Source: CAYQTL01 sp964420405 (GTDB lineage: Bacteria > Acidobacteriota > Thermoanaerobaculia > Thermoanaerobaculales > Sulfomarinibacteraceae). Taken from it: DNA of 64,000 bases. The stretch lies in assembly GCA_964420405.1 (NCBI GenBank), contig CAYQTL010000003.1, positions 1-64,000 of the forward strand. The letters run 5' to 3'. Below the pieces are notes generated by a model. That model was not told where the DNA came from, searched no databases, and saw nothing but the letters and a program-made list of their open reading frames with translations. This document shows positions 1 to 8,908 of the stretch, piece by piece; the stretch's first letter is position 1; each line of letters starts with the position of its first letter. Both the position numbers and the translations under genes were made by a program.

Positions 1-2971
1 AGTGGGCGTCGGAGTAGTTGCCCTCGTTCATGACGACGATGGACGGCCTGGTCCAACGCAGCGACGGCTCGCTGCCGATCCTGCGCCCCCGCGGAACCGC
101 CTGCATGTACTCGGTGCCGTCGAGCAGCACCGTCAGCGGCTCGACCAGGTTGCCGCCGCTGTTGAACCGGGTGTCGAGCACGATCCCCTCGGCGGCCACC
201 GAGCGGCCGAAGATGTCCTCGAAGATCTCGCGGTACGAGGCGTCGTTCATGCTGCGCACGTGGGCGTAGCCGAGCCGTCCACCGGACAGGCGCTCCACCT
301 CGGCCCGGCGGCCGCGGACCCACCGCTCGTACAGCAGCCCCGCCTCCTCGCGCAGAGAGACCGGCTTGACGGTCTCCTCCCAGGTCTCGCCGGACTCCGG
401 ATCGAGCAGGGCCAGCCGGACCGGCTCGCCGGCCCTGCGGTTGAGCAGCGGGTACCAGTTCTCGCCGGCGCCGATCGACACCCCGTCGATCGAGGCGACG
501 ACCACCCCGGCGCGGATGCGGGTGCCGTCGGTCTCGAGGGGGCCGCCCTCCAGCACCTCCCGGATCCGGACTCCGGGCCCGTCGTGGGTGGGATCGGGGA
601 ACAGGCCCAGCGAGGCGGTCGCGTCGCCGTCCCGCTCCCGCGGCCGGAAGCCCATGCCGGTGTGGGAGGCGTTGAGCTCGCCGAGCATCTCGGACACGAG
701 CTCGGCGAAGTCGCGGTGGGTGGCCACCGACGGCAGGAACCGGCCGTAGGCGGCCTTCATGGCGTCCCAGTCGACGCCGTGCATCCCCGGATCGAGGAAC
801 TTCTCGCGGGTCTGGCGCCACACGTGCTCGAACAGGTACGCCCGCTCCGCGGCTGGATCCAGGGCCATCTCCGCCTCGAGCGCCACCGGCTCCTTCTTCC
901 CCCCGTCGACGGCGATCTTGACCACCTTCCGATCGGCGAGGAGGTAGGCGTGCTTCCCGTCGGGGGTGATCTCGAGCCCACCGACCGAGTCGGCCCCGAG
1001 GGCCGCGAGCCGCTCCACCTTCCCCTTCCTGGGAGTGATCGCGTACAGGTCGTAGGCCTTCTCGAGCCGCGCGACGACCAGCAGGGTCTCGCCGTCGGGC
1101 GTCAGCCCGGCGCCGGCGAGTCGGGCCGACTGCAGGGTCAGCCGGGCCGTCCGGTCCTCGATGCCGTCGAGCTCGAGCTCGACCGGATCGGGCAGGGTAA
1201 TCGCGTCGTCCGCGGCGTCGCCGTCCCCTTTCTCCGCGTCACCGTCGGCCTTCTTCTCGCGCGCCTTCACCTGCTCCAGCTCCGCCTCCGACAGCCGGAA
1301 CCGGTCCCACGCCTCGGTAGTGAGGAACGACACGTAGACGTCGTCCATGGAGCCGAGCATCGAGTGGGCGCGGTAGCCGTGGCGGTCGGTCAGCCACATC
1401 ACCGCCTCGCCTGCGTGGACCCAGCGGGGGACCTGGTCCTCGTAGCCGCTCTCGGTCAGATTGCGGAGCTCGCCGCCGCCGGAGGGCACCAGCCCGACCT
1501 CGGCCGACCAGCGGGTCGGGCTGAGGTACTGGACCACGAACCACCGTCCGTCGGGGGACCACTCGTACCACTGGTCGCCATCGGCGTAGGAGTAGCTCAG
1601 GTCCTCGGGCAGGATCGTCGTGCTGGTGCCCGACTCCAGGTCGAGCACTGCGAGCCCGGTCCGGTTGACGAGGTAGGCGACCCGCTTCCCGTCGGGCGAG
1701 AACCGCGGCTGGAAGGTCTCGTCGCCGGTCTCCAGCACCGGCCGCTCGACCATCGCGGTGGCGTTGAAGAAGTCCGGCTCGGCATCGTCGGTGAGGTCGG
1801 TGCGGTACAGGTTCCAGCTGCCGCCGCGCTCGGAGGCGTACAGCAGACTGCGGCCGTCGGGGCTGAAGCTCACCGACCGCTCCTGCTCCGGAGTCGAGGT
1901 GATGCGACGGGTGTCCGAGTGGTCGCCGGAGGTGACGAACACCTCGCCCCGGGCGATGAACGCGACCTCGCCGCCGTCGGGCGACACCGCGATCTCGCTG
2001 ACCTGGCGGCCGACGTCGACGAACTCGACGGCGTTGCGGCGGTCGTCGGCCGGCGCGACCACCTCGACCCGGCGGCTGTCGGAGGCACCCTCCGGCCGCA
2101 CCCACAGCCCCCCGTCGAAGCCGTAGCACAGGTCGCCGGCGTCCGAGATCGACAGGAACCGCACCGGGTGCACCTCGTGGAAGCTCACCTGGACCGGGCT
2201 CGCCGGGTCGGCGAGGTCGAGCCGCCAGACGTTGAAGCTGCCCGACCGCTCGGACAGGTAGTACAGCGAGCGCTGGTCCGGCGACCACACCGGCTGCCGG
2301 TCGTCGACGCCGGATCCGGTGAGCCGCCGGTGGCTGCCGTCCGACGCCTCGTACAGCCAGACGTCGCGCGCGAACGACGAGTCGTCGTGCTTGCGCCACT
2401 CGTCCTCGAGACCCTTGAGGTCGGTGTAGGCCAGCCGGCGGCCGTCGCGGCTCCAGACCGCGTCGAGCGCGGGCGTCGTGAGCACCTGTGCCGGCATGCC
2501 GCCTCCCACCGGCACCGCGTACAGCTCGGGCTGGGAGCCGCCCCGCGGGTACTGGACGTTCGAGGCGGCGTCCAGGCGGCCCGAGGAGAACAGCACCGCC
2601 GACCCGTCCGGCGTGAAGCCCGACGGCCGGTCGTCGGCCGAGTGGAACGTGAGCCGCGCCGCCGCGCCGCCCGCCGCCGGGATCAGGAACACGTCGTCGT
2701 TGCCGTAGCGGTCGGACGCGAAGGCGATGCTCCGCCCGTCGGGCGACCAGACCGGCGCGAAGTCGTAGGCGTCGTGCAGCGTCAGCGGCGTCGCGCGCCC
2801 GCCGCCGGCCGGCACCGTCCACAGATCGCCGCGGAAGCTGAAGACGATGGTCGAGCCGTCCGGTGAGATCGCCGGGTAACGCAGCCACTGGGCGGGCTCC
2901 GAGCCCGCGGCGGTCGCCGCGACGGCCGCCAGGCACACGGACAGGACGAAGGTCAGGCGGGACGGTGTCAT
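1..2971 (-). CDS. Tricorn-like S41 serine protease, truncated by the window edge
   Basis: Exported protease of the tricorn/S41 family, expected to degrade peptides in the periplasm. 990 codons are visible and the C-terminus runs off position 1. A signal peptide covers about residues 1-22 (MTPSRLTFVLSVCLAAVAA). Repeated PD40-type beta-propeller units follow, for example ISPDGSTIVFSFRGDLW near the start. The protease part holds a likely catalytic His904 in GYAHVRSMND and, at the very edge, MNEGNYSDAH, where Ser987 sits at the nucleophile position of tricorn proteases. The ATG at 2971 is chosen because AGGAGGAGAG lies just upstream and the signal peptide follows at once. A TACACT -10-like box lies at 3024-3029 on this strand. 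Family assignment is firm; the substrate is unknown. Confidence 0.92.
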   Translation of the reverse strand, partial: MTPSRLTFVLSVCLAAVAATAAGSEPAQWLRYPAISPDGSTIVFSFRGDLWTVPAGGGRATPLTLHDAYDFAPVWSPDGRSIAFASDRYGNDDVFLIPAAGGAAARLTFHSADDRPSGFTPDGSAVLFSSGRLDAASNVQYPRGGSQPELYAVPVGGGMPAQVLTTPALDAVWSRDGRRLAYTDLKGLEDEWRKHDDSSFARDVWLYEASDGSHRRLTGSGVDDRQPVWSPDQRSLYYLSERSGSFNVWRLDLADPASPVQVSFHEVHPVRFLSISDAGDLCYGFDGGLWVRPEGASDSRRVEVVAPADDRRNAVEFVDVGRQVSEIAVSPDGGEVAFIARGEVFVTSGDHSDTRRITSTPEQERSVSFSPDGRSLLYASERGGSWNLYRTDLTDDAEPDFFNATAMVERPVLETGDETFQPRFSPDGKRVAYLVNRTGLAVLDLESGTSTTILPEDLSYSYADGDQWYEWSPDGRWFVVQYLSPTRWSAEVGLVPSGGGELRNLTESGYEDQVPRWVHAGEAVMWLTDRHGYRAHSMLGSMDDVYVSFLTTEAWDRFRLSEAELEQVKAREKKADGDAEKGDGDAADDAITLPDPVELELDGIEDRTARLTLQSARLAGAGLTPDGETLLVVARLEKAYDLYAITPRKGKVERLAALGADSVGGLEITPDGKHAYLLADRKVVKIAVDGGKKEPVALEAEMALDPAAERAYLFEHVWRQTREKFLDPGMHGVDWDAMKAAYGRFLPSVATHRDFAELVSEMLGELNASHTGMGFRPRERDGDATASLGLFPDPTHDGPGVRIREVLEGGPLETDGTRIRAGVVVASIDGVSIGAGENWYPLLNRRAGEPVRLALLDPESGETWEETVKPVSLREEAGLLYERWVRGRRAEVERLSGGRLGYAHVRSMNDASYREIFEDIFGRSVAAEGIVLDTRFNSGGNLVEPLTVLLDGTEYMQAVPRGRRIGSEPSLRWTRPSIVVMNEGNYSDAH

Positions 2972-3126
2972 CGGGTCTCTCCTCCTGCGGACGGACGCAC
3001 CGGCCCTGCCGGCGCACTCGTGGAGTGTACGCCGAAGGTCCCGCGGAGTTCTGTTCGAGACGGGGTCGCGGAGCTCTCCTCCACGTCGACGAAACGCGTC
3101 ACCTCGCGCCCGGTCGCCTGACCCCC

Positions 3127-3136
3127 GATCCCGGTC
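3127..3136 (+). repeat. Hexamer repeat, short left arm
   Basis: GATCCCGGTC. It is a weak match to the left-arm consensus, paired with the right arm at 3242-3255. Confidence 0.35.
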
Positions 3137-3241
3137 GTCGCCCCGGCATCGGCCAGGTGGGCGACGGGGACCGACCGCAGGCGCCGGCCGGGTGGTGCCC
3201 CGGCGGCGGCTGGCGGTGCTCGAGCCGTGGCGGTCCTCGCC

Positions 3242-3255
3242 GGGATCGGGATCGG
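3242..3255 (-). repeat. Hexamer repeat, right arm
   Basis: GGGATCGGGATCGG, two GATCCC units on the minus strand, ending 41 bases before the mutM start. Confidence 0.6.
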
Positions 3256-3284
3256 AAACCACGCTCGGCCGGGAGGGGAGGCTC

Positions 3285-3290
3285 TATCAT
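3285..3290 (+). promoter_or_regulatory. -10-like box of mutM, leaderless arrangement
   Basis: TATCAT followed after 6 bases by the mutM ATG. No Shine-Dalgarno is present, so transcription would begin at or next to the start codon. No clear -35 is visible. Confidence 0.5.
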
Positions 3291-3296
3291 CCCCCG

Positions 3297-4118
3297 ATGC
3301 CCGAGCTGCCCGAGGTGGAGACCGTCCGACGGATCCTGGAGCGCCACGCCGCGGGCCGGCGCGTGGACCGGGTCGACGCGGCTCCGGTACGGATGCGGCG
3401 GCCGCTGGTGCCGTCCGAGCTCCGCGCGGGGCTCGAGGGCGCACGCCTGACCGGCTTCCGGCGGCGCGGCAAGTTCCTGCTGGTCGACACCGGACGGTCC
3501 GGGTCCCTGCTGGTGCATCTCGGCATGTCCGGACGCCTGCTGCTCACGGAGCGGTCGACGCCCCGTCTCGCCCACACCCACCTCGTGCTCGAGCTCGACG
3601 ACGGCCGCGACCTCCGGCTGGTCGACCCGCGCCGGTTCGGGCTCGCCTCGTTCCTCGCGCCCGGCGCCGAGGCGGCCGATCCGTCGCTCGCGTCCCTCGG
3701 GCTCGAGCCCCTCGCCGACGACCTCCCTCGCCGCCTGCCGTCGCTGCTCAAGCCGCGCCGGGCGCCGCTCAAGGTGCTGCTGCTCGACCAGCGGATCGTC
3801 GCCGGCGTCGGCAACATCTACGCCTGCGAGGCACTGTGGCGGGCTGGTGTACGGCCGACACGGCCCCCGCTGGCGACCTCCGTAGCGCGGCTGGCGCGAC
3901 TCGCGGTGGCGGTCCGCGAGGTGCTCTGCGACGCGGTCGCCGCAGGCGGCACGACGATCCGCGACTACACGACGCCCGACGGAGAGTCCGGCTGGTTCGC
4001 GGTCCGGCTGGCGGTCTACGGGCGCGCCGGCGAGCCATGCCCCCGCTGCGGCGGGACCCTGCGCGTGGAGGTCCTCGCCCAGCGCTCCACCTTCTGGTGC
4101 CCCGGCTGCCAGCGGTAG
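3297..4118 (+). CDS. mutM: Formamidopyrimidine-DNA glycosylase
   Basis: Bifunctional DNA glycosylase/AP lyase that removes 8-oxoguanine and other oxidised purines in base-excision repair. The 273-residue product has the family's usual length. The N-terminus MPELPEVETVRR supplies the catalytic Pro after Met removal and the general-acid Glu. A conserved Lys lies in RRRGKFLLVD. A zinc finger closes the protein (CPRCGG and, 16 residues on, WCPGCQR). The start must be 3297 because the Pro has to be residue 2; longer in-frame extensions upstream are not coding. It stands alone, divergent from the protease and convergent with lon. Confidence 0.97.
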   Translation: MPELPEVETVRRILERHAAGRRVDRVDAAPVRMRRPLVPSELRAGLEGARLTGFRRRGKFLLVDTGRSGSLLVHLGMSGRLLLTERSTPRLAHTHLVLELDDGRDLRLVDPRRFGLASFLAPGAEAADPSLASLGLEPLADDLPRRLPSLLKPRRAPLKVLLLDQRIVAGVGNIYACEALWRAGVRPTRPPLATSVARLARLAVAVREVLCDAVAAGGTTIRDYTTPDGESGWFAVRLAVYGRAGEPCPRCGGTLRVEVLAQRSTFWCPGCQR

Positions 4119-4171
4119 GACCCCGGCCGGAGACCCTCCCCACGAGCACGACCCGTCGCCCGCTCTCTTCC

Positions 4172-4204
4172 GATCCCGATCCCGATCCCGTTCCCGTTCC
4201 CGAT
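4172..4204 (+). repeat. Hexamer repeat, left arm (GATCCC x3, GTTCCC x2)
   Basis: Three GATCCC units then two GTTCCC units and GAT, in perfect 6-base period. Confidence 0.85.
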
Positions 4205-4396
4205 GTCCTCCTGAGCGAGCGAGGCGCCGAAGGCGCGGAGCGAACCGGGAAGCCCGTGACGCCCGCACCCCGGCCGCCGACCCCCCGATCACGAGCCGTG
4301 TGTCACCGGGTCCGGCGCGACTCCCCGTGTCCAGCCGCACCCGGATCGTGCATCGAGGCCCCTGGGGACCCCGCCGGCGACCGGATCACAGACGTC

Positions 4397-4422
4397 GGGA
4401 ACGGGTCCGGGATCGGGATCGG
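4397..4422 (-). repeat. Hexamer repeat, right arm
   Basis: Starts GGGAACGGGTCC and ends GGGATCGGGATCGG. It is the inverse of the array at 4172-4204. Confidence 0.85.
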
Positions 4423-4459
4423 CGGGCGCTCCGGAGGCGGACGTTCCGGGCCCCCCCCG

Positions 4460-7400
4460 CTAGCGGGCGCCGGCGGAGGCGAGCCCCTCCTCGACGATCT
4501 CCAGCCAGCGCTCGAGACCGCCGCCGAAGATGCGCTCGGCGCGGCGCACGTCGAGGCGGTACATCTCCGGGATCGGCGCGAGATCGAGCATCCAGATTCC
4601 GTCCCGGCGGGCGAGGAACGGCGCGCTCTCGGCGTGCTCGAGGCCGACGCGCAGCAGCCGGCACCAGAGACGGTGGACGAGACCCTTGGACGCCTTCAGC
4701 TTGACGCCCTGGACCGCCCAGTTGGTCGCCACGAGCGGGGTCCCTCCCGCCGGGTCGAGCCGTCCGGAGTCGATCGCGTCCCGCAACGCGAAGTACGGTG
4801 CCACCACCGCGGCCGCGCCGTCCGCCGGCAGGCCGCGCGACAGCACCTCGGCGAGCCCGCCCGCGACCGGATCGACCTCGACGACCTCGGCCGCGCCGAG
4901 ATGCGGGTGCCGGCGCACCAGCTCGCCCACCGCCCCCGGCGGGACCGCCAGCCGGCAACCGCCACAGCGCGAGCACACGCGCTCGTCGCCGAGCGCCTCG
5001 TCGACGTCGTCGAGACTCTTGACCCATACCGTCATCGGACACCGGCCGGCCGGGACCGGCGCGGGGCGCCCGCGACCCAGCACGCCGCGGGCGTGCTCGA
5101 CGAACCGCTCCTCGACCGCGCGCACCACCGAGGACTCGAGGAACACCACCTGCCGCGCCTCGGTCAGGTGCCCGACGCCCACCACCTGGAGCACGTGGTG
5201 CGCAGGGTCGAACGGCTCGTGCTCCGCAGCCCACTCCTGGTAGTCCAGCACCTGGAGCTCGCGCCGGAGGGCCTCGGGGAAGCTCGCGATGCCGCCCGGG
5301 CCGTCGAGGTTCTCCCGCGGCACCACCACGGTGGTGCACCCGGCGTCGATGGCGGTCTCGATCTTGACGTCGAGCCCCCCGACCGCGGTGATCCGGCCCT
5401 GGGTGTCGACCTCGCCGGTGATCGCGACGTCGCGGCGGATCAGCCTGTCGCTCAGCAGCGACGCCAGTGCCAGCGCGATGGCCGCGCCGGCCGAGGGGCC
5501 GTCCTTGCGGCTGGAGCCGCCCATCAGGTGGAGATGGACCGGACGCCGCACCGCGGCCGGGTCGACCCCGAGCTCCGAGGCGCAGTGGAGGATGCCGGTG
5601 GTGGCGACCCGCCGGCTCTCGTCCATCACCTTCTCCATGTTGCCGGTCGCGTGGACCATGCTCACGGCGGTGGAGTCGACGTCGGCGGCCCCGGCGATCC
5701 GGGTCGCCTGGATCGGGATCACGCTGCCGACCCCCCGCTCCGCGTCGACCCCGAGCGCCAGGATCTCGCCGATCCGGTCCTCGTCGTTGAGCTGCCGCGG
5801 CCGCATCGGCTCGTCGAGGGTCCGTTTCGCGACCCCGCGGGAGATCACCACCCGTTCGGCGGGGCCATCCAGGATCTCCCGCCGGTGCACCCGCAGGAAC
5901 AGCGTCCGCAGCACCTGCTCGAGGCGGCGCACCCCCGCCTCGTGGGTCCAACCGCGGATCACGAACCGCAGCAGGTCCTCCTCCCGGCCGTCCTCGAACG
6001 CCACCAGCTCCGCCGGGATCCGGAACTGCCGACGGATCCGCGGCAGGATGTGCCGCCGGGCGATCGCCACCTTCTCGTCGAGGGCGTAGCGGTCGAGCCG
6101 GACCACGTGACAGCGGTCGACCACCGGCGCCGGGACCGTGTCCAGGGTGTTGGCGGTGAGGATGAAGTGGCAGTTGGACAGGTCGATGTCGACGGTGGTC
6201 TGGGTGTAGCGGTCGTGGAACAGGTGGTTCTGCTCGGGGTCGAGGATCTCGAGCAGGGTGGCGATCGCGAACGACTCGGTCTTGTCGGCCTCGTCGAGGA
6301 TGAACATGCCGTTCATGGCGCCCATCTTGACCAGACCCTGGACGATCGCCCCCGGCTTGGAACCTTCGTAGGTGAAGCCGTGGCCGCGCAGGTCCGACTC
6401 GTCCCGCATGCCGCCGAGCGAGACCTTGTGGAACGGGATGCCGAGATTGGTGGCGATGGACACCGCCAGGGAGGTCTTGCCGACCCCGGGCGGACCGACG
6501 AAGAGGAACGCGCTGCCCGTGCGGCGCCACTCGGACGCCAGCGATGGCTCGAACTCGCGGTAGCGCCAGATCAGGTTGGTGAAGAAGTCGCTCGCGATCT
6601 CCTTGGGCCGCTCGAGGCCGAAGTGGCTGGCGTCGAGGCCCGCCGCGAACTCCCTCGGGCCGACCTCGATCGGCACGATGGTGCCCCACGGGACCGCCAG
6701 CAGGGTCTCGATGAACTCGGCGTACTTGTGCTTGGAGTGGCCGGTGAGGTTGCTCTCGTTGCGGTCGATCGCCCCGATGACGCTGTCGGGCACCCGCGGA
6801 TCGGTCCGGGCCTCCTCGATCCGGTCCTCGAGCGTCCGCTTGGGACGCTGGGAGGACCGCTCGAACCGCTCGCGGCTCCTCCTCGTCGAGGTCTCGGGCT
6901 CGGCGGGAGCCTCGACGCGGTGCAGCGAGGCGAGCCGGGCGCCGACCGCGCGCAGCCGCTGGTCGCGATCCTCCGGCACCCCGTCCAGGCCCAGCTCGAG
7001 CAGCAGCGGCTCCCAGCCCCACGCCGCGACGCACCGGTCCAGCACCCGGCTCAGCCGGTCGGCGCCGTGCCGGCGCTCGTCGTCGAGGATCGCCAGGATC
7101 TGCCCGACCGCGGTCGAGCGGCTGCGGACCGGCAGCGACTCGTCACGCGACCGCCGGAAACCGGCGTCCATCAGCCGCATCCGCCCGTCCGGCGTGAACG
7201 TGGCGGCGACGCCCCGCACCAGCTCCACCGGCGCCTCGAGGAGCAGCGTGATCTGCTCGTCCACCAGGCGGGTCGCCAGGTCGCGGCCGTCGTGCCCGGC
7301 CGCGAGCCGGTCGAGCAGCTCGAGGCAGCCGGCGCCGTCCACGCCGTTGGTGGGGTCCGCCAGGGCCTCCCGGACGGTGGCGAGGAAGTCGGGCTCCTCC

Positions 7401-7867
7401 TCGCCGCGCCGCAGCAGGTACCGCGCCGACGCCAGCACCCCGTCCTCGAGGTCGCGGTCCGGCACCAGCAGCCGGTCCACCTCGTGCCGCAGGATCGCCT
7501 CGGCGAGCGCAACCACCATCCGCGCCTCGACCGAGCCCGACGCCAGCCGGGTGTCCTCCAGGCTGGGGATCCCGAACGCCAGGTAGTCGAACACGCGCTC
7601 GTGGATCGAAACCGCCCAGCCGCCCTGCTCCGCCGACGTCAGGCTCACCAGCCGTACCCGCGCGAGCTCGTCCTCCAGACGGACGAACCGGGTCCGCTCG
7701 GCCACCCGGGCGATCCGGACGGGCTCGGCGGCCTCCCTCTCGCCCATCCAGCCCAGGATGCGGCGCTGCAGCAGCGACTCGAGCACCGCCGCGACCCGCC
7801 GCCGGTCGGCCTCGTCGACCGGTGGCAGCGTGCTCAGCACCCGGTGGTCGACGGTCGCCGGGAACAT
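4460..7867 (-). CDS. lon: Lon-type ATP-dependent protease with atypical N-terminus and novel C-terminal extension
   Basis: Cytoplasmic AAA+ protease of 1135 residues, against about 780-820 for ordinary Lon. Walker A GPPGVGKTS begins near residue 458 and Walker B is MFILDEADK. The S16 domain has Ser792 in KDGPSAGAA and Lys835 in GGLDVKIETA, a spacing of 43 that matches the Ser-Lys dyad of Lon. The first ~340 residues do not look like the usual Lon substrate-binding domain. About 210 residues follow the protease domain, with CSRCGGC near residue 965 and a conserved-looking tail; I recognise no family there. The start is the ATG at 7867, whose A is shared with the TGA of a short upstream frame. 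It could serve a dedicated substrate rather than general proteolysis. Confidence 0.93.
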   Translation of the reverse strand: MFPATVDHRVLSTLPPVDEADRRRVAAVLESLLQRRILGWMGEREAAEPVRIARVAERTRFVRLEDELARVRLVSLTSAEQGGWAVSIHERVFDYLAFGIPSLEDTRLASGSVEARMVVALAEAILRHEVDRLLVPDRDLEDGVLASARYLLRRGEEEPDFLATVREALADPTNGVDGAGCLELLDRLAAGHDGRDLATRLVDEQITLLLEAPVELVRGVAATFTPDGRMRLMDAGFRRSRDESLPVRSRSTAVGQILAILDDERRHGADRLSRVLDRCVAAWGWEPLLLELGLDGVPEDRDQRLRAVGARLASLHRVEAPAEPETSTRRSRERFERSSQRPKRTLEDRIEEARTDPRVPDSVIGAIDRNESNLTGHSKHKYAEFIETLLAVPWGTIVPIEVGPREFAAGLDASHFGLERPKEIASDFFTNLIWRYREFEPSLASEWRRTGSAFLFVGPPGVGKTSLAVSIATNLGIPFHKVSLGGMRDESDLRGHGFTYEGSKPGAIVQGLVKMGAMNGMFILDEADKTESFAIATLLEILDPEQNHLFHDRYTQTTVDIDLSNCHFILTANTLDTVPAPVVDRCHVVRLDRYALDEKVAIARRHILPRIRRQFRIPAELVAFEDGREEDLLRFVIRGWTHEAGVRRLEQVLRTLFLRVHRREILDGPAERVVISRGVAKRTLDEPMRPRQLNDEDRIGEILALGVDAERGVGSVIPIQATRIAGAADVDSTAVSMVHATGNMEKVMDESRRVATTGILHCASELGVDPAAVRRPVHLHLMGGSSRKDGPSAGAAIALALASLLSDRLIRRDVAITGEVDTQGRITAVGGLDVKIETAIDAGCTTVVVPRENLDGPGGIASFPEALRRELQVLDYQEWAAEHEPFDPAHHVLQVVGVGHLTEARQVVFLESSVVRAVEERFVEHARGVLGRGRPAPVPAGRCPMTVWVKSLDDVDEALGDERVCSRCGGCRLAVPPGAVGELVRRHPHLGAAEVVEVDPVAGGLAEVLSRGLPADGAAAVVAPYFALRDAIDSGRLDPAGGTPLVATNWAVQGVKLKASKGLVHRLWCRLLRVGLEHAESAPFLARRDGIWMLDLAPIPEMYRLDVRRAERIFGGGLERWLEIVEEGLASAGAR

Positions 7868-8049
7868 CAGTCACGGGCTCCGGACGGCGGGGGTTCGTAA
7901 CGTGGCATGCGGACGATCTCCACCATTCTCAAGACCGCGCCGCCCTCGGCGAATTCCCGCCACGCGGGGCGGCCGTCCGCTGAGATGCCGTCACAGGATC
8001 TCGAGAGGCGCCGGACCAGCGGGCGGCGGGAAGGCGGCGTCGAGCTCAA
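7867..8049 (-). CDS. Possible small protein translationally coupled to lon
   Basis: A 60-residue frame whose TGA shares its last base with the lon ATG (TGATG), the usual layout for coupled translation. The ATG at 8049 would overlap the end of the aldo-keto reductase gene by 59 bases. Internal ATGs would give a 19-residue peptide, MVEIVRMPRYEPPPSGARD. The C-terminal half (WREFAEGGAVLRMVEIVRM) reads like protein, and the gap would otherwise be empty. There is no family match. It may only be a coupling leader. Confidence 0.3.
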   Translation of the reverse strand: MSSTPPSRRPLVRRLSRSCDGISADGRPAWREFAEGGAVLRMVEIVRMPRYEPPPSGARD

Positions 8050-8824
8050 CGAGGTCCTCGCCGGAAAGGAACAGCCCGGCGGCGCCCGCGTTGTCGCGCA
8101 CGTGCTCTTGGTCGGACGCCTTGACGACGACCACCGTCCGCGGCCGGCGCAGGCACCAGGCGAGCGCCACCCGGGCCGGGGTCGACCGCCGTCGCCGGGC
8201 GATCCCGACGATCGCCGGGTGGTCCAGGATCCGGCCCCGCTCGAGCGGCGTGGAGGCCATCAACGCCACGCCGCGGTCCTCGCACCAGGCCGCGAGCTCC
8301 CACTCGGCCCAGCGCCGGGCCAGGCCGTACAGCACCTGGTTGCAGGCCAGCCCGGAGCCATCCGGCGCGAGCAGCGCCCGGCGCATCTGCCCGACGTCGA
8401 AGTTGCTCACGCCGGCGTGGCGGATCAGACCCCGCTCCCGGAGCGCGGCGAAACCCTCGATGGTCGTCTCGATCGGGTGTCGCGACGGCCAGTGGAGCAG
8501 GTACAGGTCCAGGTGGTCGGTCCCGAGCCGCCGCAGGCTCCGTTCGCAGGCGGCGACGACGCCGTCCCGGGTCGCGTTCTCGGGCAGCACCTTGGACACC
8601 AGCACCACCCCGTCGCGGCGGCCGCGGATCGCCTCTGCGACCACCCTCTCGGCGCCGCCGTCGGCGTACATCTCGGCGGTGTCGACGAGGGTCATGCCGA
8701 GCTCGAGACCGAGCCGCAACGCGGCGATCTCGCCCGCACGCCGGGCGGGGTCCTCGCCCATCCGGTAGGTTCCCATCCCCACCACCGGCAGCTCGAGCCC
8801 GGAGCGCGCCGTCACCGTCCGCAC
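7991..8824 (-). CDS. Aldo/keto reductase
   Basis: NADPH-dependent oxidoreductase of the AKR superfamily, 277 residues from a GTG start. The tetrad is visible: Asp and Tyr in DTAEMYADG, Lys in VLVSKVLPEN and His in LDLYLLHWP. VVVVKASDQEHVRDN near the end fits the cofactor-phosphate region. The GTG at 8824 gives the natural N-terminus VRTVTARSGLELPVVGMG; GTG 8815 is a slightly shorter choice. There is no good Shine-Dalgarno. The longer open frame to 9364 is antisense to the patatin gene and is rejected. It lies upstream of lon on the same strand, with the small frame between them. Substrate not predictable. Confidence 0.9.
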   Translation of the reverse strand: MRTVTARSGLELPVVGMGTYRMGEDPARRAGEIAALRLGLELGMTLVDTAEMYADGGAERVVAEAIRGRRDGVVLVSKVLPENATRDGVVAACERSLRRLGTDHLDLYLLHWPSRHPIETTIEGFAALRERGLIRHAGVSNFDVGQMRRALLAPDGSGLACNQVLYGLARRWAEWELAAWCEDRGVALMASTPLERGRILDHPAIVGIARRRRSTPARVALAWCLRRPRTVVVVKASDQEHVRDNAGAAGLFLSGEDLVELDAAFPPPAGPAPLEIL

Positions 8825-8889
8825 GCGACGTGCAACCCGCCGGGACCTCTGCCGCGTTCCCGAGCCCTGGCCGGGGCTCGGCGACGACG

Positions 8890-8895
8890 TACAAT
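8890..8895 (+). promoter_or_regulatory. -10-like box of the patatin gene
   Basis: TACAAT, 13 bases before the ATG, implying a 5' leader of only about 6 bases and no Shine-Dalgarno. The -35 is not recognisable. Confidence 0.45.
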
Positions 8896-8908
8896 CCGCC
8901 CGACCGTC

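Larger units (their letters stand above)
2972..3296. other. Divergent intergenic region between the tricorn-like protease and mutM
   Basis: This gap holds both promoters and no convincing gene. It contains a short GATCCCGGTC at 3127-3136 and its inverted counterpart GGGATCGGGATCGG at 3242-3255, the first left/right pair of the repeat family seen across the window. Confidence 0.6.
4119..4459. other. Convergent intergenic region with a hexamer-repeat pair
   Basis: No gene is supported between the ends of mutM and lon. The gap contains the clearest inverted pair of the repeat family, at 4172-4204 and 4397-4422. The reverse complement of the right arm matches the left arm over about 26 bases with two mismatches, so a long-loop stem of roughly 190 bases could form. 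Confidence 0.6.

Noticed and set aside
2..2866. 954-residue plus-strand frame opposite the tricorn-like protease
   Set aside because: Low-complexity, Val/Arg/Gly-rich with no motifs. The opposite strand has a signal peptide, propeller units and catalytic residues.
4172..4204. Hexamer arrays as CRISPR or as coding repeats
   Set aside because: Units are 6 bases with no spacers, and no cas genes are near. The apparent dipeptide repeats in translated frames only mirror the DNA period.
4172..4422. Hexamer arrays as DNA-uptake sequences
   Set aside because: Uptake sequences are fixed words spread singly, including in genes. These are variable tandem arrays confined to gaps and arranged in pairs.
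3227..7900. 1557-residue plus-strand frame
   Set aside because: It runs through mutM in the wrong frame and antisense to lon, and translates the hexamer repeat as DPDPDPDP. It is an artefact of high G+C.
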